64,000 nucleotides of DNA, from the NCBI GenBank assembly GCA_026120185.1, contig JANUWF010000008.1:5580001-5644000 (forward strand), in the 5' to 3' direction. The DNA comes from Voacanga thouarsii. Taxonomy: Eukaryota; Streptophyta; Magnoliopsida; Gentianales; Apocynaceae. Shown here in pieces: positions 23,775-33,785 of this stretch (its first letter is position 1; each line of letters opens with the position of its first letter). Below the pieces are notes generated by a model, which ran no database searches, was not told the origin of the DNA, and saw only the letters and a list, made by a program, of their open reading frames with translations. A program made the translations under genes and the position numbers.

Positions 23775-24180
23775 TGCAGGAACGAAAAATAGGGATGCCA
23801 TGCACTTAAGAAAATAAGGCCTAGAAAGCAAAGACTCGGCGCAACGGAAGGTTAAAACTAATACCTTTACGCGTCTTTTTCTGGTTTGGCTGAGAAAATG
23901 AAGCACCAACCACAAGAGTAGCTACCTGTCTCGATGACGATTCTGACGAGTAACCAGCAATCCGTTGGCTTTTTCCATGTACGCGAAACTTTTCGCTTCT
24001 CAGAATATTCCTCCGCCTATCTATGTTGGTGAAACAACCTAGGCGGGAATTAATCTTCTTGATCCTTTGCTATTAGTTAGCAAAGACAAGAAGATGAAAA
24101 AAGGGAAAAAGAGCAAAACGAGAGAGAGAGAACAGAGACCAACTTTGGGTTTTCCTTTTTCCTTCAGTGTCGTGAGTTGT
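23775..24180 (-). mobile_element. 5' LTR of copia A, piece 1
   Basis: It starts TGCAGGAACG next to the primer site and is interrupted after GAGTTGT by the full Tekay element. It contains a leader ORF equivalent at 23865-23978 (CAACGGATTGCTGGTTACTC region, donor AAAG|GTATTAG), whose ATG is put out of frame by a 4-base difference from the 3' LTR copy. Confidence 0.9.
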
Positions 24181-26401
24181 TGTAACACCCCACTACCTAG
24201 GCCCAATAGGGCCGGGGATGTCGCCCCGTCCATAGGACAAGGGGTCTTTATAACTAGGTTACATGAAAATAAAATAAAATAAAAGACTTTAAAATTAAAT
24301 TTATTACAACCCAAAAGATAAATACTGGCACAAATCCAAAATAAATTGTTTGCAACAATCTCTCAAACAACACTTAAAGTAAATAACATGAGTCTTCAAG
24401 CACAGGAAACAATCTAGCTAATGACCTCCACAGCAGGATCTTCCTGAAAATATGACATAAAAGGTGGTGAGATAAAAATCTTAGTAAGCCCGTGTGTGCT
24501 TTGAGTGTTTCAGGTAAAATAATTCATGTATGCAGGTTGTAAAAGTTTCACAAGGAAAAGTGCTGGCAAGCAATAAATAAATGCTGAAAATAAAGAGTGG
24601 TATTTCATTTTTCAAACCATACATGTGCACAATAAATACAACCACTCAAATGCGTAGCCATAGGTTACCACACGTTGGGCCCCATGACTAAATAACTGTC
24701 AGAATGCCACACTTTGTGCAAGCTGACAAAAGGTAGGTGTACAGCCTATCGGGTGAGATACTCCTCCATCTCTGCACCCAAACTTACCGGTTGTCCACTC
24801 CGGAACACACAGTCCACATGACTGAAATTTGCTAGCTCGGACCGGTATGACCTATCGGACTGGCATCCTATCCAGGAAGGACTCACCCCTCAGAGGTGGC
24901 CACCTACTAGAGACTTACCCGAACCCTTCAAAGACTAGTCTTGGTGGTCTACCCTTATTGAGTACTCAACGTTGATTGTTCCCCTTGGGAGAAAATTGAT
25001 CGAACTTTGCTTTATTTGAAAATAGCAATTAAGGGTTTCCAAAAGTCTAGTCAAGTTGGGTTTTAGGAAAAGTTTAGATTTGTGTAAAACTGCTTGTTCA
25101 ATTTTCAAATGATTTGCTTGACCGAAATAAAAAGGAAAAACAGTCCTTAATTACCTTTACAAATAAATGTCCATATACATTGCATTTGCTTGCCACAATA
25201 ACTTTTGGTCTTCACAAAACTTCCATGCAGGAGCATACCTGCTTCATTGCTTGCTCACACTCAAAAGTCTTCAAAGGCTGACCTAACCCTGCCTGGGGTA
25301 AACACAAAACATATGGTCACATTCAAGCTATACCTGCCTTATATAAATAATTCTTAGCTCAACTAGTTACAACCATGATTAACCATGACCTCAATGTCCT
25401 AAGTTTTAAGGCTAGATGCTAAGGAATTTTATAAAATAAGTCTAGTTTGATAAGTTAAAATAACTAGGGGTTCTAAAATAATTGCTAAAAAATTATAGAC
25501 TCAAATAATAATTCTTGAGTGTTATTAATAATAAATAAACTAAGGTTTGAATTTTAAATAATATTAAGTCCTAAATAATTTTAATAAATGATAATTTTAA
25601 AATAGCTTTATTATAAATAAATAATAAATTAAATAATTTTTAATTAATTATTTTTTAATAGATAATAATTAATTAGTAATAAATAAAAATAGTAATAAAT
25701 GAATTTTATTAAATTTTGTTTAATAAAAATATTAATAGTCTAATTAAATATTCCAATCCAAATCCCCTAGTGTTTCGAATTTTGAAGGTAACTATAGTAG
25801 TAATTCTAATTTTTTTGTAACAAATTTTGTTAATGAATATAATCTAGAATTAATAAGAAAATAATCTTTTATCATGACTTTCCTAGTGCTAGAAAGGATT
25901 CATGATCACGCTCTCCATCATCAAACAATAAATTAATCCATTCATGAACATACACTTGAACTATCTCATACCATCACATGGCCAAAATCCTACTAAGCGT
26001 AATCATCAATCATGGTTTCCATGGAACAATAAGAACATAAAAGCCTAATCACCTTTGGTGTCAAAATATCTAATCATGCTTCACATATCCATAAAATTCA
26101 TTAAGCATGAAGAACATACAATGATTCGAAAGGAAAATACATATATCCTAGTCATATACAACAATCATCATGTCCTAACCCCAATCCCTTTATGCATATA
26201 CTTAGTCCCCCAATCATATTCCATCTCCCTATCAATACCTAAGAGACATGATTTCAGAATTTAATAAGAGAGATTTAAGAATGAATACTTGATTGTCGAG
26301 TACTTCGAAGAAGACAAAAGAAGGTCCACGCGTGATGGAGTGTCTTGAATGGTCCAACGAAACAAACGATCATGGTTGATGATTGATCAACCATTTCGGT
26401 T

Positions 26402-26404
<3 letters not shown>

Positions 26405-26469
<65 letters not shown>
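26405..26469 (-). repeat. (GA)n microsatellite, 3' LTR
   Basis: 65 bp of GA. The same tract in the 5' LTR of this element is 85 bp. Confidence 0.95.
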
Positions 26470-26471
<2 letters not shown>

Positions 26472-28063
26472 ATTAGAATGATATAATTGAATGGAAGAAG
26501 ATGAATAAGAGAGTTGTTCTTGACTTACCTTGTTGATGTTCTTGTGATCTTCAAGAAAAAGGTTGATTTCGATCCGCTTGAAAATTTTTGTTTGCGAGGT
26601 TTTGTGTTATAAATACCAGAAATGAGGTTTAGGGATTAAATGGAAGTGATTTGGAGTGTTTGAGAGTGATTGGAGGTGTTTGGAGTAGGGTTAGGCTTGA
26701 AGAAGGTTAGTGTGTGTTTTTGGTGTTCTAGGTGTTCTAGGTGAAAATGGAGAGAATTTGGAAGAATGTTGCACGAATTTTGGTAGAAGGCTGGCCGAAT
26801 GGTATGGAATGAATGAGGGTTTCAGTTTTCAGCTAGAAAGAGAGGGGATGATCAGATTTTTTTGAAATTGAAATGGAGGAAATAGTGGAGAGGTTTAAGG
26901 TAAGAAGTTAGCTATGGTGTTTTGATCAAGAGAGGTTTCTATATCTTTCAATGGTGCCGGCTGAACATGGAGTTTTTCCCGAAATGATTGAAGGTTAATG
27001 TTGCTCAAGGCTGGCCGAAATTCAGTCCATGAAGGCAGAGAAAATTCTGGTTAATTAGCCTAATGCAAGAGTGATTTTAATGGAGTAAAATGTTGAAATT
27101 ATTTGAAGTTCAAAAGAGTTTGAATGGAGTGATCTTAGGAGTGTTTTGTGGTGCAGCTATGGAGTCCTTATGCTCAAGGTAAGAGTGGGGTTTATGGTGT
27201 TCAGTCTACAGCTGAGCAAGCTCAATTTTTACAGAGGTTGGAGATGATTTTCGGCCTTAGGCTAGAAGGAAGCAAGGCTGGAAAATTCTGGTTTCAAGTT
27301 GTTCAGAATTTTCGATGATTGTAGAATTTTTGGTGCAGAATTTTGCACCCTCTTAGCTCGATTTTCAGAGGTTCTTCTGGGGTGTTTGAGGGTCTTCCAA
27401 GGTTGGTTTTTCAGCCTTATTTCTAGATAAATACAGAAGAGATTTGCTGGCTTGAAGGTGAACTAAAAACAGCTTCATTTCCTTGATTGCAAGCTGCGAA
27501 ATGCCCACTTTTTTTTCTGGTTTGGTGCTGTTTTGTGCAGTCCGAAATTTGCACAGTTTTTCCAGCTTCCATGCCACATAAAATGACCATTTTCTTGGCA
27601 GCAAATGAATGGGATTATGGCCTGAATTTTCGAAGAAAGGGGCTGCAACAATTCTGGAAAATTTCCAGATTTCTTTCCACGAAAGTATGAACAACATGAT
27701 GGTAGATTTGAAGGTCCTTTCATGGTGATTGATTTTCTCTTGGAACCCTTCTTATTTACCCTCCTATTTTCGGCCAACTACTCAACCACCATAGCTGATT
27801 TTCGAATTTCATGATGGAGGAGTTATCCCATAATTTTTTTGGAATTTAAAAGAAAGGATTTAATGGTTTTGAATTATAAAGATGTTAGGACAAGCTAGAG
27901 GTAATAAATTGGACAAGAATTCCTCTAGAATTCTTTTTAGGACATGAGGATAAAATTAGGACATTCTCTTCATGTCTCCTCTAAGACAACATTCCTATTT
28001 TTATGGAATGCAAGAAAACAAAAATTCAAACTTAATGAAAATAATAATGATAAAACTTAAATA

Positions 28064-28128
28064 ATGGGATTTGAACTCATGACCTTAGAAATTAATTCAC
28101 CAAGCTCTAACCACTAAACCACACTAAC
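28064..28128 (-). repeat. tRNA-like segment, 3' LTR of Tekay
   Basis: The minus strand has GGTTTAGTGGTTAGAGC (A-box-like) and CATGAGTTCAAATCCCAT (B-box-like; the T-arm stem ATGAG/CCCAT pairs at four of five positions). Homologous to 11064-11128. Confidence 0.6.
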
Positions 28129-28371
28129 TTTTGTTCTTATTTTCTCACCCACATATTTTCTTATCTACTCCTCAAGTTATCTCCCTATTCTGACCTCAAG
28201 CAAAATTACCATTTTACCCCTCCACTCAACAAGCATAACCAAGCATTTAAACCTATAATCCACGATTCTAAATAACATAAAATCATTCAAAAACATATAT
28301 TTCATGCAAAATAATATGATATGCATTCCCGACCCCCTTACTCTAGGATTGGTTTTAGGTGGGGTTTCATA

Positions 28372-28390
28372 TCCTCCTCTCCTTAGGAGA
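28372..28390 (-). promoter_or_regulatory. Polypurine tract of Tekay element
   Basis: Minus strand AGGAGAGGAGG lies immediately before the 3' LTR start, the expected plus-strand primer for reverse transcription. Confidence 0.75.
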
Positions 28391-29599
28391 ATTTCGCCCC
28401 GAAATTCAGACGCACCTTTGCCTCAGACCGGGATACTTTCGCTTTACCCATTCTTCTGTTTCTCATGTGGCATCTCGCGTGCCATGATGCTCCCACTACA
28501 CTTTTACCATCGGAATCTACTTGTTCCGGAGAGTCTTGATACTTCGGTCCAATATCTTTACGGGTTTCTCCACATAGTTCAAGTCGGGTTGTAGCACCAA
28601 CGACTCATCATTCAACACATGTCCGGGATCGGCATTGTAGTTCTTCAACTGTGATACATGGAATACGTCGTGAATTCCCGTCAGCCCATCTGGCAACTCC
28701 AATCGGTACGCCACCGGCCCAATTTTCTCTTTTATTGGAAACGGACCCAAATATCTCGGATTTAGCTTTCCCCCTTTCGGGTGCTTCAGAATTCTCCTAT
28801 TTGGTGTCAGTTTTAGGAACACACTGTCTCCCACCTGAAATTCTAACATTCTCCGCCTATTGTCTGCATAACTCTTCTGCCGACTCTGGGCCGCTTTCAA
28901 CATTTCCCTAATTAACTTAACCTTGTCCGACATTTCCTGAACATAGACTTCTCCCGATTTGCTTATATGTCCATCCTCTGACCAACTCTAGTATAGCGGT
29001 ACTTGACACTTACGTCCATATAGAGCTTCATACGGAGCCATTCCAATCGAAGCCTGATAACTGTTATTGTATGATAACTCGGCATACAGCACACTTTCAA
29101 TCCATTTATCCCCGAAATCCAATACACAGGCTCTCAGCATATCCTCCAATATCTGAATAACTCTTTCTGACGGTCCATCGGTCTGTGGATGCACCGCCGT
29201 ACTGAACTTCAGACTAGAACCCATCGATTCTTGAAACTTGCCCCAAAATCAAGATGTAAATCTCGGATCACGATCAGACACAATACTTGAAGGTACTCCG
29301 TGCAATCTGACTATTTCCCGCACATAGGTCTGAGCCAACTTTTCCATTGAATCCCTTACATTCACGGGTATGAAATGCGCCGACTTGGTCAGTCGATCCA
29401 CCACTACCCATATGGCGTCCTTTTAGCTCATGGCCATAGGGAGTCCGGTAACGAAGTCCATGGTTACCTCTTCCCATTTCCATTCTGGTACTGGCAACGG
29501 TTGTAATAATCCTGCCACCTTTCTGTGCTCCGCTTTGACCTTCTGACAGGTCAAGCACGTTGAGACATACTTAACCACGTTCCGCTTCATCCCAGGCCA
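28391..29599 (-). pseudogene. Tekay integrase with chromodomain remnant
   Basis: Integrase inserts the element; in chromoviruses a C-terminal chromodomain guides it to heterochromatin. On the minus strand: CLTCQKVKAEHR zinc-binding Cys pair (29545), a catalytic core with DRDPRFTS (second Asp) and HPQTDGPSERVIQILEDML (catalytic Glu, 29190), then the C-terminal GPFPIKEKIGPVAYRLELP and FHVSQLKNY. The chromodomain follows (28530-28430) with IPMVKV and RDAT, then EEWVKRKYPGL, but contains three in-frame stops, two of them at or near expected Trp/Arg codons. Other stops occur near 29430, 29247 and 28987. Not functional as it stands. Confidence 0.85.
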
Positions 29600-30622
29600 C
29601 TAATAAGACTTTTTCAGATCTTGATACATCTTGACCTCTCCTGGATGAATGGCGTACTTGTTCTTATGCGCTTCTTCTAAAATTCTGTCCCTCAACTGGT
29701 ACTCCTCGGGTACACTCAAACGATCTCGGAAGTACAACACTCCCGCTCTGTCCTGTCGGAATTCACTGCCTTGCCGTTTAAGCTCCTTATCCTTGAAAAG
29801 CTGAAATTTTGCATTACTCTGCTGGGCTTCAACAATTTCCCGCCTTAGATTTGGTGTCAACTTCAGGTTGCTAATAATAATCCTCTCTTCTTGCACTTCT
29901 GCTCTTCTGTCCAATACGTGTTGAACCATTTTAACCTCTTGTACTCTTAGCCTGGCCATTCTGACTTTCCGGCTCAGGGCATCAGCAACGACGTTGGCTT
30001 TCCCGGGGTGGTAGTTGATAGGACATCGGTATTCCTCCAGAAATTCCATCCATCTTTGCTGCCTCAAATTCAAGTCATTCTGGGTGAAGATGTACTTCAG
30101 GCTTTTGTGATCAGTGAACACCTCATATTCCGCCCCATACAAATAGTGTCTCCATTTCTTTAATGCGAACACAATGGTAGCCAGCTCTAGATCATGTGTG
30201 GGATAATTGACTTCGTGCGGCTTCAGTTTTCGGGAAGCATAGGCGATCACCTTCCTATCTTGCATCAAAACTGCTCCCAAGCCTTCCTTTGAGGCATCAA
30301 TATATAGGGTGTAAGGTTTATCTGCCTCCGGCAGACTCAGCACAGGCGCTGTCATTAACCTCCGCTTCAACTCTTGGAAACTCTTTTCGCATTTTTCGTT
30401 CCAAACAAAGGGCACGTTCTTTCTCAGCAGCCGGGTCATAGGAGACGCTAACGTCGAAAACCCCTTAATAAACCTCCGGTAGTAGCCAGCCAAACCCAAG
30501 AAGTTTCGAATCTCGGTGATGTTCTCTGGTTGCTTCCAGTCTGATACGGCTTCAACCTTCGCTGGGTCTACTTTGATTCCCTCCTTAGTCACCACGTGAC
30601 CAAGAAAAGCCACACTATCCAA
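29600..30622 (-). pseudogene. Tekay RT C-terminus, RNase H and integrase N-terminus
   Basis: This is the longest open frame in the window (340 codons), but only part of a polyprotein. In order: [20 protein letters not shown] and [18 protein letters not shown] (RT thumb and connection); then RNase H with [14 protein letters not shown] (Asp), [18 protein letters not shown] (Glu) and [10 protein letters not shown] (Asp), all catalytic residues seen; LSRK; and the integrase N-terminal [18 protein letters not shown] with both histidines of the HHCC zinc finger. A TAG where Trp is expected stops it at 29600, and another TAG precedes it near 30622. RNase H looks intact in isolation. Confidence 0.9.
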
Positions 30623-31674
30623 CTAAAACTCGCACTTGCTAAACTTGGCGTAAAGCTTGTGCTCCCTTAGCTTTTCTAGTACCAACTTCAAATGTTCTGC
30701 ATGGTCCTCTCTGGGCTCTTGGAGTATATAAGTATGTCATCGATGAAGACCACCACGAACTTGTCCAAGTAGGGCTGGAATACTCGATGCATTAGATCCA
30801 TAAATATCGCGGGTGCGTTGGTCACCACAAACTCGTAATGACCATATCTCGTATTGAAGGCCGTCTTAGGAATATCCTCTTCTTTTATTCTCACTTGGTA
30901 GTAGCCTTGTCTCAAATCCAGTTTAGAGTAACAACTGGACCCTTGCAACTGGTCGAATAGCTCGTCAATTAACGGCATAGGATATTTATTTTTGATGGTC
31001 ACCTCGGTAGTCAATACACAACCTTAGAGTCCCGTCCTTTTTCTTTACAAATAGCACAGGTGCTCCCCAGGGTGACGTGCTAGGTTTGATATAGCCTTGC
31101 CTCACCAACTCCTCTAGCTGCTCCTTTAATTCCTTCAACTCCGTCGGTGCCATTCGATACGGGGTTCGAGACACCGGTTCCACTCCTGGGACTAGGTTAA
31201 TGGTGAACTTAACTTCTCGCTTGGGAGGTAGAGAAGTGAGTTCTGTAGGGAACACGTCGGGAAAATCCTTTACCACCTCAGTATCCTCCAGAGTGCACTG
31301 GTCCTTCGGCTTGTTTATCACATAAGCCAAATATCCTTGACATCCTTGCCTCAACAATTTTCGGGCTTTAGCCCCAGCCATCAAGAACTTCAATTCTTTT
31401 ACTTTCCCACCATTGAACTCCAACACATCACATCCCGGTCTAATGAACTGAACTGACTTATTCTTACAATCTACTCTAGCACCATGCTTCGCTAACCAAT
31501 CCATCCCCAATATTAAATCATAATCATCAATAGCTAAAACTATTAGGTCTCCCTCCAAGCTTTCTCTCCCTACTTCAACTTTACAATTTTGCACATACCG
31601 ATCCGCTTGCACCATTTTCCCCAAAGGCGTACTTACTATCAAGGTAAAAGGTAGTTCTACTCCATCCCAACCCA
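30623..31674 (-). pseudogene. Tekay RT N-terminus and palm
   Basis: Two overlapping frames encode the first half of the reverse transcriptase: [55 protein letters not shown] (31050), then after a small deletion with frameshift near 31000, [34 protein letters not shown] and the catalytic box [13 protein letters not shown] with both aspartates. A one-base loss near 30700 ends this frame. The upstream part (31675-31400) is the protease C-terminal half with [14 protein letters not shown]. Confidence 0.9.
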
Positions 31675-32074
31675 ATTGATATGCACAATTCTAATTTAAA
31701 TAGGAATGGGTAGATCCAGGGTCTATCAATGCATTAACAGAACGACCTTGGATAGTAAACGTACCTTCCACTACTGTTGCATCAGCCCCAACCTCCTCCC
31801 AGTTGAGAGAGAAAACTTTTTCTTTCACCTGCGGCTTCTGCGTTCCGCTCCTGGAAGCTCCTGAGGTATTGGCTCGACTCGGCCCCGGGTTCTGAGCTGG
31901 GTTCCCCTGCCCGATCCGGAGAAGTTTAGGGCAAGCGTTCCGTAGATGATTCGGGTCTTCGCAGTGGTAGCACTTCCGCTCAACTCCTTTGGACCAGCAA
32001 TTTTTCTCAATGTGGCCCCTTTTTCCATAGTGCTGGCATAATGGAAGATTCTGCGCCGGACCAACCGGTGCTGT
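31675..32074 (-). pseudogene. Tekay zinc knuckles and protease active site
   Basis: On the minus strand, in the frame that continues gag after its TGA: CQHYGKRGHIEKNC, a CCHC knuckle whose second Cys is Tyr; CYHCEDPNHLRNAC, an intact CX2CX4HX4C knuckle; then, near 31720, ALIDPGSTHSYL, the retropepsin active site, in which the usual DSG reads DPG. A TAG follows at about 31692. The protease is therefore doubly disabled. Zinc knuckles bind element RNA during packaging. Confidence 0.8.
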
Positions 32075-32950
32075 TCAGGCTTGCTTTCCCCGATTCTGCC
32101 ATTGCTGGTTGGCAGGACGCTTGTTAGGTGGCTGCCTCTGAAAAGGTCTTGGCGGCAGTCTTGTCGGTACGAATGATCGTGAAGCCAACCGGTTGCGATC
32201 TTCATTCTCAGTAGGGGTGGCTGCGTCCACAGCCCCCGAATAAGTCACCGGTGGAGAGGGTGCTAACGCCCTTCTTAACTCTTGCCTTAATCCCTTAACG
32301 AATTGCCTTGTTCTGTTTTGTTCCGTATCCACCAGCCTCTTACAGTACTTTGACAGCTGCGTGAACCGTGCTGCGTATTGGGCTACCGTCATGCTTCCTT
32401 GCTTTAGATTCTGGAATTCATCTTCCCGTTTCTCAACTATCCACTGAGGGATATACTCTGCCCGGAATGCTTCCACAAAATTAGCCCATGTCCAGTCTTG
32501 GTCTATCATCTCCCAGTCGTCCTGAACCCTTTGCCACCATGCCCGAGCCGGACCCCTTAGTCGGAATGCAGCAAACTTCACCATTCGTTTCTCAGTGTAT
32601 TGGAGCGTAGCAAAGATGTCCTCCATTTGCTCCACCCATTGCTCCGCTTTCTGGTCTTGTTCGGCCTCCCCCAAGAAAACAGGAGGTTGGAATTTCAGAA
32701 ACCGCTCCAATGCCTCGTCTTCCCCCTTCGGATTTCTTCGTTCAGTCAGGGTTTGCAGAATCTCAATCACCTTGTGGAACGCTTGCGTCATAGTTACGCT
32801 AACTGGCTCTTCCGATCCCATCTCCGGTCCCATTTCATTCTCATCCCCTTGATTTGGTGATGACATTTGAGTTGCATCAACCTCTGGTGTCACGGGCTCT
32901 GCCTCAAGAACCCTTCTGCTGGATGTGGCTGCGCGACGTCTGGGTGCCAT
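32075..32950 (-). pseudogene. Tekay gag (capsid)
   Basis: The ATG at 32950 opens MAPRRRAATSSRR, a basic N-terminus, then an acidic linker and the Retrotrans_gag core (about residues 85-200): FLKFQPPVFLGEAEQDQKAE, WVEQMEDIFATL, FRLRGPARAWWQRV, ANFVEAFRAEYIPQWIVEKR, EFQNLKQGSMTVAQYAARF, and FVKGLRQELRRAL. It stops at a TGA (32075) where an Arg codon is likely; zinc knuckles follow in the same frame. Normally gag and pol form one polyprotein in this clade. The 291-residue piece could still be made as a capsid lacking its nucleocapsid part. Start chosen at the only ATG before the conserved core. Confidence 0.9.
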
Positions 32951-33223
32951 TCTAAACCATTCCCCAGATAATGAGTTTATGCTTCAAAGTTAAAAAATAT
33001 CGAAATTGAGCATGCATTCACATTCAATGTTAACTGGAAGAAAATTAGATGCAAATTTTGTATGAAGAATTGCATATAAATTTTTCTCAAAACTTAGAGT
33101 ACACGAGGTACTCTTATTTGCATAAATTTTGAAATAAAGCAATAAAGGTGCATGGACTCCTAGCATAGGAGTTTATGAAAAATTGCAAATAAAATGCCCT
33201 AAACATAGCAGAACTTGACCTCT
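32951..33223 (-). other. Spacer between extra ORF and Tekay gag
   Basis: AT-rich, no ORF. The minus strand has a pyrimidine-rich ATTTTCTTCCAG near 33035, an acceptor-like site, so splicing to reach gag past the upstream ORF is possible but unproven. Confidence 0.4.
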
Positions 33224-33688
33224 CTAATCCTCATCAGAATCTTCAATGTCGGCATCATATAACCGCCCCCCAGAATTCCTAGTGAAGTCCATCCCTGCCC
33301 CACTTGCGAACCTATCTATGGGCTCCTTCCCGGGTCTCCTAGAACTCTCCTCGGTCTCAACTTGATTGGGTGGGGTTACAAAGGAAGGTCTAGGTGGAGA
33401 TTTATAATCTATCTCTCCTGGGTCATCACTGTCAGCAGTCAAGTCCACTATAGGGCTAGGAGGATGCGGAACATATTCCATGTCTATCTCCTCGTCCTCA
33501 CTGTCGGTAACCAAGTCGTTCACGGGTATTGGAGGTGGCTCGATGATCTGGACCTCATCGTCACTACTATCATCCAGGGCAATAATTGGCTGGGGTGCAG
33601 GCTGAGGCACTGGTAAGTCCTCCGGGTAGATAGGAATGGGAGGGTGCCATTGCTGCCCTTTCCTTGCGGTTCTAATCATCCTAACCAT
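33224..33688 (-). CDS. Extra ORF upstream of Tekay gag: acidic, proline-rich, three SIM-like repeats
   Basis: This 154-codon ORF lies between the primer site (33773-33784) and gag (ATG 32950) on the sense strand. I do not recognise a family. After a basic start (MVRMIRTARKG) come three similar units of about 24 residues, each hydrophobic then acidic then proline-rich: PIIALDDSSDDEVQII, VNDLVTDSEDEEIDM and PIVDLTADSDDPGEI, separated by PPPIP, PHPPSP and PPRPS. The third resembles a canonical SUMO-interacting motif (I/V-D-L-T followed by acidic residues and Ser). The C-terminus is again acidic (DIEDSDED). It is uninterrupted although gag-pol has many stops. The ATG at 33688 is used; a TTG 12 bp upstream is in frame. 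It ends 273 bp before gag. Function unknown. Confidence 0.6.
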   Translation of the reverse strand: MVRMIRTARKGQQWHPPIPIYPEDLPVPQPAPQPIIALDDSSDDEVQIIEPPPIPVNDLVTDSEDEEIDMEYVPHPPSPIVDLTADSDDPGEIDYKSPPRPSFVTPPNQVETEESSRRPGKEPIDRFASGAGMDFTRNSGGRLYDADIEDSDED

Positions 33689-33772
33689 CCCACAGCACAA
33701 ACAAGACAGGTCAGATAAAAGATTTGAACTTAATAAATCAAAACATATACTATCAATACTTGCCTAAACCTA

Positions 33773-33785
33773 GTCTCTGATACCA
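33773..33785 (-). promoter_or_regulatory. tRNA-Met primer-binding site of Tekay element
   Basis: Minus strand TGGTATCAGAGAC, complementary to the 3' end of initiator tRNA-Met, two bases inside the LTR at 33788. Confidence 0.9.

Larger units (their letters stand above)
24181..28371 (-). mobile_element. 3' LTR of Tekay element
   Basis: In plus coordinates TGTAACACCCC...GGTTTCATA. The terminal CATA is CACA in the other LTR. It contains a GA microsatellite (26405-26469) and the tRNA-like segment (28064-28128). A TATA-like TATTTATAAC lies on the minus strand near 26608-26618. Confidence 0.9.

Noticed and set aside
27365..27777. Two minus-strand ORFs of about 100 codons in the Tekay 3' LTR
   Set aside because: They overlap in different frames, one is shortened in the 5' LTR copy and neither is kept in the solo LTRs.
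32595..32860. Two plus-strand ORFs over Tekay gag
   Set aside because: Antisense shadows of the gag coding region.
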